From a virus: DNA of 59,352 bases. The stretch covers positions 1 through 59,352 of the IMG/VR virus record IMGVR_UViG_3300030406_001933. One strand, 5' to 3'. Under the pieces are notes generated by a model that saw nothing but the letters and a program-made list of their open reading frames with translations, was not told the DNA's origin and searched no databases. This document shows positions 30,625 to 38,500 of the stretch, piece after piece (the first letter of the stretch is position 1; each line of letters begins with the position of its first letter). The translations under genes were made by a program, and so were the position numbers.

Positions 30625-31127
30625 TGGCGTTTAATTTTAGAGAACTGAATTTGAGTGGAGTTGATATATCTTCAGCACCTCAAATCCTACAACCAGGCAG
30701 ATATGTAGTAACAATTACAGATGCCTTTATTAAACAAACAAGGAATGGTGGTTCAGCAGTAGAACTATCTTTAACAGATGTTAAAGGTCAAGGAACTCTA
30801 CGAGCTTGGATCAATGTAAATGTACCTTCAAGTCAGACAGCTACAAGGATTGGAAGAGAGCAATTAAAAGCTTTACTTATACACGGGGGTCATCCAACTC
30901 CAGACAATCCATCTGACATAGCTTCTCTTAAAGGTTTGAAAGTTGGTGCTTCTGTCCAGAAGGATACTTACACTATGGACGGAGAAGAAAGGACTGGTTC
31001 TAAATTAAAAGGATTTTTTGATCCTTCTGAAATAGATCCAGATACACCAAAGAAGTCCTCCCCAGGGACTGGTATGACTGAATCTGTAGACAAAGATGAT
31101 TCTGCAGACGAAGCTATACCATTCTAA
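30624..31127 (+). CDS. Single-strand DNA-binding-like protein
   Basis: 167 residues, OB-fold-like beta pattern (YVVTITDAFIKQTRNGGSAV near 28-47; LRAWINVNVP). The disordered Asp/Ser-rich C-terminus ends in DSADEAIPF, the acidic tail plus Pro-Phe typical of SSBs. DUF669-like phage SSBs have the same layout. It coats single strands for the Sak4-like recombinase. A terminator follows immediately. Confidence 0.8.
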   Translation: MAFNFRELNLSGVDISSAPQILQPGRYVVTITDAFIKQTRNGGSAVELSLTDVKGQGTLRAWINVNVPSSQTATRIGREQLKALLIHGGHPTPDNPSDIASLKGLKVGASVQKDTYTMDGEERTGSKLKGFFDPSEIDPDTPKKSSPGTGMTESVDKDDSADEAIPF

Positions 31128-31134
31128 CTTTGCT

Positions 31135-31173
31135 AGCAGGGTAGACATTTTTGTCTGCTCTGCTATTTTTTTC
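31135..31173 (+). terminator. Rho-independent terminator after SSB
   Basis: AGCAGG GTAGAC (31135-31146), loop ATTTTT, GTCTGC T CTGCT (31153-31164), then ATTTTTTTC. The stem includes the GTAGAC word. Confidence 0.9.
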
Positions 31174-31188
31174 TTAAAGGAACAAAGT

Positions 31189-31995
31189 ATGAACCTCGCG
31201 GATCTAATTAATCAAGCGTATGAGAAAGAAGAAAAGGATAACCCACAAAAGGCTAGGTCTTATATAGGTGCTAGTATTGTAGGTAATCCTTGCGAGGCTC
31301 TTATTGCCTTTTCTCTTCGTGGCTTTCCAGATAGTTCAATAGGTTATAGACTTAAAAGAATTTTCCGTGATGGTCATAGAATAGAAGATGATGTCATCAG
31401 AGATATTAAAAAGACAGGCGTAGCAGTTATGGAAAAAGATCCATTTACTGGTAAGCAGTGGGCATTTGATGGATTTGGTGGACACGCAGTTGGTCACGCT
31501 GACGGAATGCTTGGACCTATAGACCAAGACTCTAAACTTTTAGAGATTAAAAGTATGAACGATAACAAGTTCAAAGAGTTTTCTACTAAAGGTGTTAAGT
31601 ATAGTCATAGACACTACTATTCTCAGGTTCAATTTATGTTAGGTTTAGGAAAATTAAACGAATGTGTATTTATATCTTACAATAAAAACAACTCTGAATA
31701 TCACTCCGAGCTTATCCGATACGATGAGTTTTACTATAACGATCTTTGTGCCAAAGTTGAGAGGGTTCTCAATGGAGAAGCAAGGAAAATATCAAACGAC
31801 CCTACAGATTGGAGATGTAGGGGATGTTTTAAGAGGGATGTATGTTGGGAAGAAAAAGAAGTAAAACAAACAATGAAAACTTGCAAGAACTACCAGCCGA
31901 AACTAGCGGGGGGATGGACTTGCAATCTTGGTTGTCAGGAAGAGTGCCAGAAATGGGAGAGATTTCAGCCTCTGCCAAAGACTTCCAATATCTAG
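31189..31995 (+). CDS. Cas4/RecB-like PD-(D/E)XK exonuclease
   Basis: 268 residues from ATG 31189 (AAAGGAACAAAGT before it). Nuclease residues: His63, Asp105 (GHADGML), Glu119-x-Lys121 (LEIKSM) and YSQVQFML near 144. A Cys35 in NPCEAL together with C210-x2-C213-x5-C219 matches the iron-sulfur pattern of Cas4/AddB nucleases. A further four Cys (232-253) extend the C-terminus. It would resect ends for the Sak4-like annealing system. The 3' end overlaps the next gene by 43 bases. Confidence 0.85.
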   Translation: MNLADLINQAYEKEEKDNPQKARSYIGASIVGNPCEALIAFSLRGFPDSSIGYRLKRIFRDGHRIEDDVIRDIKKTGVAVMEKDPFTGKQWAFDGFGGHAVGHADGMLGPIDQDSKLLEIKSMNDNKFKEFSTKGVKYSHRHYYSQVQFMLGLGKLNECVFISYNKNNSEYHSELIRYDEFYYNDLCAKVERVLNGEARKISNDPTDWRCRGCFKRDVCWEEKEVKQTMKTCKNYQPKLAGGWTCNLGCQEECQKWERFQPLPKTSNI

Positions 31996-32360
31996 CCTGT
32001 CCGTATTCGTTAAACAATACGGCAGATAGTGAAGAGATGAAGAACAGGTATGAACAAGTGACTAGGTGTACTTATAAGCTGTTGAAAACTGGATTAAATA
32101 TTTATAGTCCTATCACATATCATCACGCAATACAGAGAGTATGTGGTATAATAAAAGCACCAACAAGGTTTTGGCTTGAGTTGGATTTTGGTATACTTAA
32201 ACACGCGAAAGGAATGTTTGTTTTAATGTTAGATGGATGGCAAAATAGCATCGGTGTAACTCGGGAGATAGAGTTCTGTAGACATCATAACATACCTATA
32301 TCTTTCATACATCCTGATGCTTATATTTTAACAGGAAAAGAAGATGACCAAAAACATTGA
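31953..32360 (+). CDS. DUF1937 family protein (deoxyribosyltransferase-like fold)
   Basis: 135 residues from ATG 31953 (AGGAAGAGTGCCAGAA upstream), chosen because the family begins just before YLACPYS. Conserved blocks YLACPYSLNN, NIYSPITYHHAI, FWLELD, MLDGWQNSIGVTREIEFC and IPISFIHP follow the nucleoside 2-deoxyribosyltransferase-like DUF1937. It may trim or exchange nucleotide bases, or act on host nucleotides. Nearby nucleotide kinase supports a role in the dNTP pool. Confidence 0.78.
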   Translation: MGEISASAKDFQYLACPYSLNNTADSEEMKNRYEQVTRCTYKLLKTGLNIYSPITYHHAIQRVCGIIKAPTRFWLELDFGILKHAKGMFVLMLDGWQNSIGVTREIEFCRHHNIPISFIHPDAYILTGKEDDQKH

Positions 32361-32547
32361 AGTTGACATTGTCAAATTAGAGCACGAGATTTCTAGCGTC
32401 AAAGAAAGAATACGAGATGTTGAATGGAAGATTGAAAACAATCAACCTGTAGACCCTGATGCTAGAACAAAAGCTCAAGACAAACTTAGACATTTAACTA
32501 GAGAACTTACAGAATTAAGAGTTCAGAAGGTACTTAATGCGTCCTAA
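32344..32547 (+). CDS. Coiled-coil protein, 67 residues
   Basis: One long amphipathic helix with a break at NNQPVDPDAR (37-46), giving an antiparallel coiled-coil hairpin. Overlaps both neighbours by 17 and 11 bases. No family recognised; probably a small adaptor. Confidence 0.6.
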   Translation: MTKNIEVDIVKLEHEISSVKERIRDVEWKIENNQPVDPDARTKAQDKLRHLTRELTELRVQKVLNAS

Positions 32548-33061
32548 GATAGTAGGTATTACAGGTTATATTGGTAGTGGTAAAACACTATTGGCAGACG
32601 CATTGTGTTCCAAACATAACTTCACAAAACTAAAGATGGCATATCCAATTAAAAAGATGTTGTCATCTGTTGGTCTATCATACTCGCATCTTGAAGGTGC
32701 TAATAAAGAAATTGAAGCAGAATTATTATGTGGCAAGACACCTAGATTTGCTATGCAAACACTTGGCACAGAATGGGGAAGAAAGATTATTGGTGACAAT
32801 ATATGGGTAAACCTATGGTCTACCAAAGCAAAAGAACTAACATCTATGAACCAGGGAGTCGTTGCTGATGATGTTAGATTTGAAAACGAAGTAAAGATTA
32901 TAAAAGATATGGGTGGTATTATAGTTAGAATGACTAGACCATCTTCAGTCAAGACATCTCACGAATCAGAGAGTCAAGACTTTGACGCAGACTTAGTTAT
33001 AGAGAACAATGGGACTACAGAAAAGGTAATAAACTTTATACCTAAGATATTACAATTGTGA
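32537..33061 (+). CDS. Deoxynucleoside monophosphate kinase
   Basis: 174 residues with P-loop GYIGSGKT (10-17), KMAYPIKKM near 33, QTLGTEWGRKIIGDNIWVN (75-93), a VVADDVRFENEVKII segment (108-122) and an IIVRMTRP strand. This is the phage dNMP kinase pattern (T4 gene 1-like fold). It phosphorylates dNMPs released from host DNA for dNTP synthesis. Complete length. Confidence 0.85.
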   Translation: MRPKIVGITGYIGSGKTLLADALCSKHNFTKLKMAYPIKKMLSSVGLSYSHLEGANKEIEAELLCGKTPRFAMQTLGTEWGRKIIGDNIWVNLWSTKAKELTSMNQGVVADDVRFENEVKIIKDMGGIIVRMTRPSSVKTSHESESQDFDADLVIENNGTTEKVINFIPKILQL

Positions 33062-33082
33062 TATAATAACAAAGGAGGCTAT

Positions 33083-33520
33083 ATGCTATCACTACTAGGA
33101 TCATTACTTGGATTTGGTACTTCCTTTCTCCCAAAACTACTTGGGTTCTTTGAAGAAAAGAGAGATCAAGCTCACGAACTCAAGTTAATGGATAAACAAT
33201 TAGAACAACAAATCAAACTTGGAGAGCAGAAATTACAATTTATGAATGTTGAAGCTGACATTCGTGAAACAGAAGCTCTACAAAAAAGCCAAACAAAGAT
33301 GACGGTCAAGTCATCACAATGGGTTATTAACCTATCTTCTAGTGTTAGACCTATAATGACATACCTTTTGTTTTTAGAATTTATGATTCTAACATTTATG
33401 TTAGCGTTCAATTCTATAGACTTAGAAATGTATAATAGAATTTGGTCTAATGAGATACAAGCAGTGTGGGCTGCAGTTGTTTCTTTCTGGTTTGGTCAAA
33501 GAAGTTTCAATAGAAAATGA
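33083..33520 (+). CDS. Holin (GTA-holin-like)
   Basis: 145 residues: hydrophobic Gly-rich N-terminus (LLGSLLGFGTSFLPKLLGFF, 3-23), a charged helical middle (25-75), then two C-terminal membrane helices (about 89-107 and 123-138) and a basic tail. This matches the GTA_holin_3TM type. AAAGGAGGCTAT precedes the ATG. The lysozyme gene overlaps its end by four bases, the usual holin-endolysin pair. Confidence 0.8.
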   Translation: MLSLLGSLLGFGTSFLPKLLGFFEEKRDQAHELKLMDKQLEQQIKLGEQKLQFMNVEADIRETEALQKSQTKMTVKSSQWVINLSSSVRPIMTYLLFLEFMILTFMLAFNSIDLEMYNRIWSNEIQAVWAAVVSFWFGQRSFNRK

Positions 33521-33966
33521 AGATCAACGCAGAAGGTTTAAATATAATAAAACACTTTGAGGGTTTTTCTCCTACCGTATACCTATGTCCAGCTAATCGT
33601 TGGACTATAGGTTATGGCTCTACTTGGGATAAACAAAGAAAGCCAGTGACCAAATCCCACCCACCTATCACAGAAGAAGATGGAGAATACCTACTAAGGC
33701 AAGAACTAGACCATTGTTATTACGCTATAGACAAGCTAGTTACTGCAGAAATTACAGAAAATATGCACTCTGCCCTATGTTCTTTTATATTCAATGTTGG
33801 TAGTGGTAATTTCCAAAGCTCTACAATGCGTATGAAATTAAATCGTGGCAACTACGAGGGTGCGTCTGCTGAGTTTCCTAAGTGGAGAAGAGCAGGTGGC
33901 AAGATCCTACAAGGTTTAGTCCGTAGAAGGACGATGGAAAGAGAGCTTTTTGATATAGATATATAA
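33517..33966 (+). CDS. T4-type lysozyme (GH24 endolysin)
   Basis: 149 residues. Glu15 (HFEGF) is the catalytic acid; aligned to T4 Glu11-Asp20-Thr26 the triad here is Glu15-Cys24-Thr30 (VYLCPANRWTIGYG), with Cys replacing Asp, as in many phage CPA.-type lysozymes. ALCSFIFNVG, RGNYEGASAEFPKW and LVRRRTMERELF follow the family order. It degrades peptidoglycan; no signal peptide, so it needs the adjacent holin. Confidence 0.9.
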   Translation: MKINAEGLNIIKHFEGFSPTVYLCPANRWTIGYGSTWDKQRKPVTKSHPPITEEDGEYLLRQELDHCYYAIDKLVTAEITENMHSALCSFIFNVGSGNFQSSTMRMKLNRGNYEGASAEFPKWRRAGGKILQGLVRRRTMERELFDIDI

Positions 33967-33984
33967 AACAAGGAGATTTTATAT

Positions 33985-34275
33985 ATGATGAATCCACAAG
34001 CTTTTAACCCTAATCCTACATCTGCGGAAGTAGATCCACAGATGACACAAAAAATAAGTGAAATCTTTAAAAGGTATATGAGTGGCAAGAATAATCCTGC
34101 TTATATGATACCACCTGAAGCTATGAATTTAGAGATAGCTCAAGCATTGGCTATGAAAAATAGAATGGTTCCACCTACACAATTGCAACATCAGAAAAGC
34201 TTAGAAGATACTGGTAAGACTTTGGCTAAAGTTATACAAGGTCTACAAATGCGTGTTATGGGGGAGCGTGGCTAA
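33985..34275 (+). CDS. Hypothetical protein, 96 residues
   Basis: AAGGAGATTTTATAT precedes the ATG. Asn/Pro/Met-rich N-terminus, then helices (QMTQKISEIFKRYMSG near 19-34; LEIAQALAMKNRM). No family recognised. It follows the lysis pair and overlaps the next tiny basic gene by eight bases. Confidence 0.6.
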   Translation: MMNPQAFNPNPTSAEVDPQMTQKISEIFKRYMSGKNNPAYMIPPEAMNLEIAQALAMKNRMVPPTQLQHQKSLEDTGKTLAKVIQGLQMRVMGERG

Positions 34276-34402
34276 GAAGCACAAGTTTGGAGTAAATACT
34301 TTTGAACCTAAATCTAAAAAAAAAATAGGTAGACATAAAAAAAATATGAACAAAAGCGAAAAGCGAAACTATAAGCGTTACCGTGGACAAGGAGGCAGAT
34401 GA
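34268..34402 (+). CDS. Tiny basic protein, 44 residues
   Basis: GTG start at 34268 after ATGGGGGAGC. Begins MAKKHKFGVNTFEPKSKKKI and ends NKSEKRNYKRYRGQGGR. This basic block (GRHKK..NKSEKR.YKRYRGQG) is one I recall as conserved across marine phages, role unknown. Stop overlaps the next ATG. Confidence 0.65.
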   Translation: MAKKHKFGVNTFEPKSKKKIGRHKKNMNKSEKRNYKRYRGQGGR

Positions 34403-34761
34403 AAGTAAGCGATAGTACCTCAGTATCTATGCCAATTAAAAATATGATAGGGATAATAGTTGGGGTTAGTATGGGAATATTCGCTTACACTGAGATAACA
34501 GCTAGACTTACATCTTTAGAAACAAGTCGTGAGCTGATGAATGCAGATCTGCTAAAAGCATCAGAACAAACTACCGTAGACAAAGAACAATTTATCTTGA
34601 TTGAGGATCTTTATAAGACTACAGATCAACACACAGAATTGTTAAATAAAAACATTCACAATCAAGTTATGTTACAACATTTAGAAAAACAATTAGAGAA
34701 AGCTTCTGCTGATATAGAAGAACTTAAAGACAAAGTGAGGGCAAATGGAAATAGTCATTAG
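34399..34761 (+). CDS. Membrane-anchored coiled-coil protein (spanin-like layout)
   Basis: 120 residues: short N-terminus, one membrane helix (NMIGIIVGVSMGIFAYTEI at 15-33), then a long coiled coil (35-112). The layout is that of an inner-membrane spanin (Rz-like), and the gene follows holin and lysozyme. GGAGGCAG precedes the ATG. No lipoprotein partner is certain, so the lysis role is inferred. Confidence 0.6.
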   Translation: MKVSDSTSVSMPIKNMIGIIVGVSMGIFAYTEITARLTSLETSRELMNADLLKASEQTTVDKEQFILIEDLYKTTDQHTELLNKNIHNQVMLQHLEKQLEKASADIEELKDKVRANGNSH

Positions 34762-34972
34762 TTTATTAATGTTTTTAGGGCAACCTAATCACGATGTATT
34801 AAAAGAACATCTTTATGTTCAAGATCAAAAGATGGCAACCTGTTTAAAAATGAAAAGGCTTGCTGAAAGAACTAGCTCTGCTCGTTATCAATGTGCAAAA
34901 GTAAAAGCTGTTGTTGTCGTAGACGAGTATTCAGGTGAAAAGAAAATAACTTCTATAGCTAGTATGGATTAA
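34745..34972 (+). CDS. Small secreted protein, 75 residues
   Basis: Overlaps the spanin-like gene by 17 bases, as outer spanin genes often do. N-terminal signal-like segment (MEIVISLLMFLGQP), then a helical region with two Cys (33 and 49) and a beta hairpin. No lipobox is visible, so it is not a classical outer-spanin lipoprotein. Possible spanin partner. Confidence 0.5.
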   Translation: MEIVISLLMFLGQPNHDVLKEHLYVQDQKMATCLKMKRLAERTSSARYQCAKVKAVVVVDEYSGEKKITSIASMD

Positions 34973-35064
34973 TGACAGCTGAACTAGGATTATTAATGTT
35001 CTTTTATAATATGGGTGCTTTACTTATAGGTGCTATTATAGTTTATTACTTTATCAATTCTTAA
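34972..35064 (+). CDS. Tiny membrane peptide, 30 residues
   Basis: Starts at TAATG overlap; MTAELGLLMFFYNMGALLIG then AIIVYYFINS. Single membrane helix. Ends 11 bases inside the convergent minus gene. Could be an antiholin or accessory membrane peptide. Confidence 0.45.
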   Translation: MTAELGLLMFFYNMGALLIGAIIVYYFINS

Positions 35065-35509
35065 AAAATACATACATACCAAATAACAATCCAACTGCAC
35101 CAACAAGTATACCAAGTATAGTCCAGAACAATTGCATATTCTCCTCGTATTGTATTCTTTTCTGATGTGCTATCTTTTTGGCTTCTTCTTTAGCTGCGTG
35201 TATTCTGTCTGCTCTTTCTTTTAGTATACCTGCCCAAGTTCCGTGACCGAATCTTAGGTCTATCAATTGACCCATTTCATTTAATCTCTCCCTGGCGAGC
35301 TTTGCGTTTATTGTTTCTTCTGCTACAGAGTGAACAGAAAACATACTTCTTTTGTTTCTTTTTCTATTGATTTGGCTTTCGCCTTCAAACATATCGTCTA
35401 TGTGTTTAGCTAATTTAGATACATCATTGGCGTTCTGCACAAGTTTTTTAATTTGTTCAGCTGCTTTATTGACTAAGGTAATTCCTGTTATGATTTCTGC
35501 AAATACCAA
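35054..35509 (-). CDS. C-terminally anchored membrane protein, late block end
   Basis: 151 residues beginning at TTG 35509, nine bases after the giant gene stop. Basic helical body (RKRNKRS near 49; KEEAKKIAHQKRIQYEENMQ near 107-126) and a C-terminal membrane helix (LFWTILGILVGAVGLLFGMY). Last gene of the late transcript. Possibly a virion or lysis-associated membrane protein. Confidence 0.65.
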   Translation of the reverse strand: MVFAEIITGITLVNKAAEQIKKLVQNANDVSKLAKHIDDMFEGESQINRKRNKRSMFSVHSVAEETINAKLARERLNEMGQLIDLRFGHGTWAGILKERADRIHAAKEEAKKIAHQKRIQYEENMQLFWTILGILVGAVGLLFGMYVFFKN

Positions 35510-35518
35510 TTCTCATCT

Positions 35519-38500
35519 CTATTTAAATTTTGCAAACAACTTATCAAAGTCGCTAGCCTTCATAGCATCAAATACATTTCCGCCTTCAGATTGTGATCTA
35601 CGACCAGTTTGTTCTCCTGCTAGTAAGTCAGTACCACCTTCTGTGAATACTTTATTACCACCAGCTACTGGTATTCTTCTTAATAGAGTTCTTATGAATG
35701 CTCTTTCTGATGAGTTACTACCATCTCCTTCTACTCCTGGTATTGATTCTCTAGCTAATTCTATACCACCACCAACATTAGCTGCTGCATCAAACAATAC
35801 ACCAGTTGATGGACCACCAATCGCAGACATCATTCTAGCCGCACCATAGTATCTATTGTCTGCTTGTGCTGCTGTGTTAAAGAATAATTCTGCTAGTAGA
35901 CCTAGACCACCTAAAGCAACTATACCCTCTAAGTAGTGACCAAGGAATTTATCTGCATCTTTACCTAAGTTTTGTTGTAGCCATCTATCTGCATCTTCAC
36001 CTTCAACACCAGTGAATACTTTAAATGTTTCACCCACTGCTGTTTTACTGAATTTTCTTTCTCTTAGTGCTGCTTCTCGTCCATCTTCTCCACCTCTTTG
36101 TAGAGTGTAATCTTTTATAGTATTAGCCATCATACCAAAACCACCACCGACAGTTAATAAAGCTATCATTGGTTTAAAGTTTTTGTATTTCCAAGCTTCG
36201 TCTACTACACCACCTTCACCAAAAACCATACGCATCATCATTAATGGGAATGATTTAAGTTGGAATACCATTGAACCAATAGGATGTTGTGCCCAAAGAG
36301 GTACATCATTTGGATCTGGAGTAAAGATTGTTTCGTTTACAAACCTCATTGTAGCGTATCTAAAGTTATCATCTTTGGCTACGGTTTTCATATCAGCCAT
36401 TCTTCTAGAACCAGGCATAGCGTATGCCTCTAGACCATATCTTTTTAATAACCTTAAGGATTTTCTATATGCTGCACTATCTATTTGACCTTTTGCTATA
36501 AGCTTTTGTGCCATATCAGCTTCAGCTTTAAATGTATTGTAACCGACTACAGCAGACACCTCTCTCATAAAGTTTGTCCAACTCTGTAGACCAGTGCCAT
36601 AGAAGAAAGCGTGCTGGAATTGTTGAGATCCATCACCAGCCATATGGGTCATTCTATCGTGTATTAGGTTTTCAACACCTACACCTATGTCTTTAGCTGC
36701 TTGTCTATACTCTGGGCTACCCAAAGTTACATCTTTCCAAGCTTTCATCCAGCCCTTGAAATTACCAGTTCTAATTAAAGGTAATGCCATATCAGGTATA
36801 GATGTTAATGTTGTCCAACCAAGTAGAGATACAGAGTTAAACGCTCTCATCTTTTTACTTACATTGTTTAACATTCTACTATCAGACATTGGTCGTCTTT
36901 CTAGTACATCATTAATACTTCTTATAAATCCTTCAGATCCTTCTGACATACCTCCAGGGAAATCTTTTAGACCATTAACAACTGCGTCTATTCTTATTTT
37001 TAAGTTAGCCATTTGACCTGGGTTTAAGCTACCAGTGTCTGTAAGAGCAAGTAACCTTCGTCTAGCTGCATCTACTCTTGCGTGAACTGTATTTGTGTTA
37101 GTGTTAATTAAGCTTGCTTGTATATCTCTAAGTATTTCTTTTAGATGAGCACGCTCTATTTGATTAGGCGTAGGTATAACTATGTGTGATACTTCAAGTA
37201 CATCATCACCTGTAGACCTAGGCATAGTTATAAGTTTGTTTTCACTTAGTATATCAGCAGCACCTTCCACACCTAACTTAGCAGTTACCGTGTATGCGTT
37301 TAGTCCGTGACCACCAGCACCAAAGTTTTTAGCCATAAGTTTCTTTCTAGTAGTCTTGTCAAAGTATTTAGTAATAATACCTTCAAGATCATCTACTAGA
37401 TAATCTGCAAACTCAGGATAAGTATCTTTGTTTAGTGTAATAAATCTTTGGTAGAACGGATCACTTGTAATACCTGAAGTTCTAGCGTCTACATCAACAT
37501 CAATTCTACCATCTGTGTCTATGATTCTATTCATCATATTAGATGCAATTTCAGCTATCTCTCTAGGATCTACATTTTTACCTTCCATTCTTTTTTCACG
37601 AGTAATAAATCTTTGTAGAGATTCTACAAAAGCTTTAGGATTTTCTCTTACAATATCTGCATTCCATATCTGTGGTACATAATATTTAGTTCCATTACGA
37701 AGAGTAACATCACCAACTGGTATACCAAGATTGTGTAGATCATTTAGTTCAGTTTTAAATAGACCTACTAAATGATTTGCTATTTGTTTTTCTGCATCAT
37801 TAAGATTGCTTATGTCCCCAGCTCTCATAGCTCTTATGATTCTTTTGTGAGATGCAGGAGGAGCAACAGCTTTTTCAGGAACTGCTCTACCTAATAAAGG
37901 TATTGCTTGAAAGAATGGTGCTGTTTTATTTATGTATCTCTTAACTGGATTACCATAGTCTGGTAATTTCTGTAACATCTGCATAACTGGCTGTATTCTT
38001 TTAGCCAAGTCTGCTGCGTGCATCTGATATATACCTGGTCCATCTTTAGGTTTAATTAAATTACCTAACCAAGCTGCACCTATTTTTCTTAGATGTGCAG
38101 AGTTTTCACTGATAAAGTTTGTAGAATAATTCTTTTCAATTACCTCAACATCATCAATGTCTATAGCTTCTTTTCTTAGAGTTTTCTTAACAAACCCTTG
38201 TAAAGCATCTGGCATACCTAGTTTTTGTGCCTTTGATCCTATGTTTACATAGTCAGAATCTTCTAGTTTCTTATTAAGTTCAACGACATCTTGTAGTAAC
38301 TGACCATTTAATGATTGGTGTTTGTCATTCATATTGGAAGCAAACTCAGGATTTACTACACTATCTTCAACATCTGCATCAACGGTTCTTAAAGATTTAT
38401 TATTGTGTATTACTATTGCGTCTACAACATCATTAGTTACTGGGTGTGGTTCAGTAATTAAGAATCCATCATAACCAAGCTGGTTAAATGCTCTAGTAAT

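Noticed and set aside
31842-31952. Longer start for the DUF1937-like gene
   Set aside because: It would overlap the exonuclease by over 150 bases and the family begins just before YLACPYS; ATG 31953 has AGGAAG upstream.
35352-35849. Plus-strand open frame of 165 codons spanning the gap between the giant gene and the last late gene
   Set aside because: Antisense to two minus genes, no ribosome site, Ser/Ala/Pro composition typical of a shadow.
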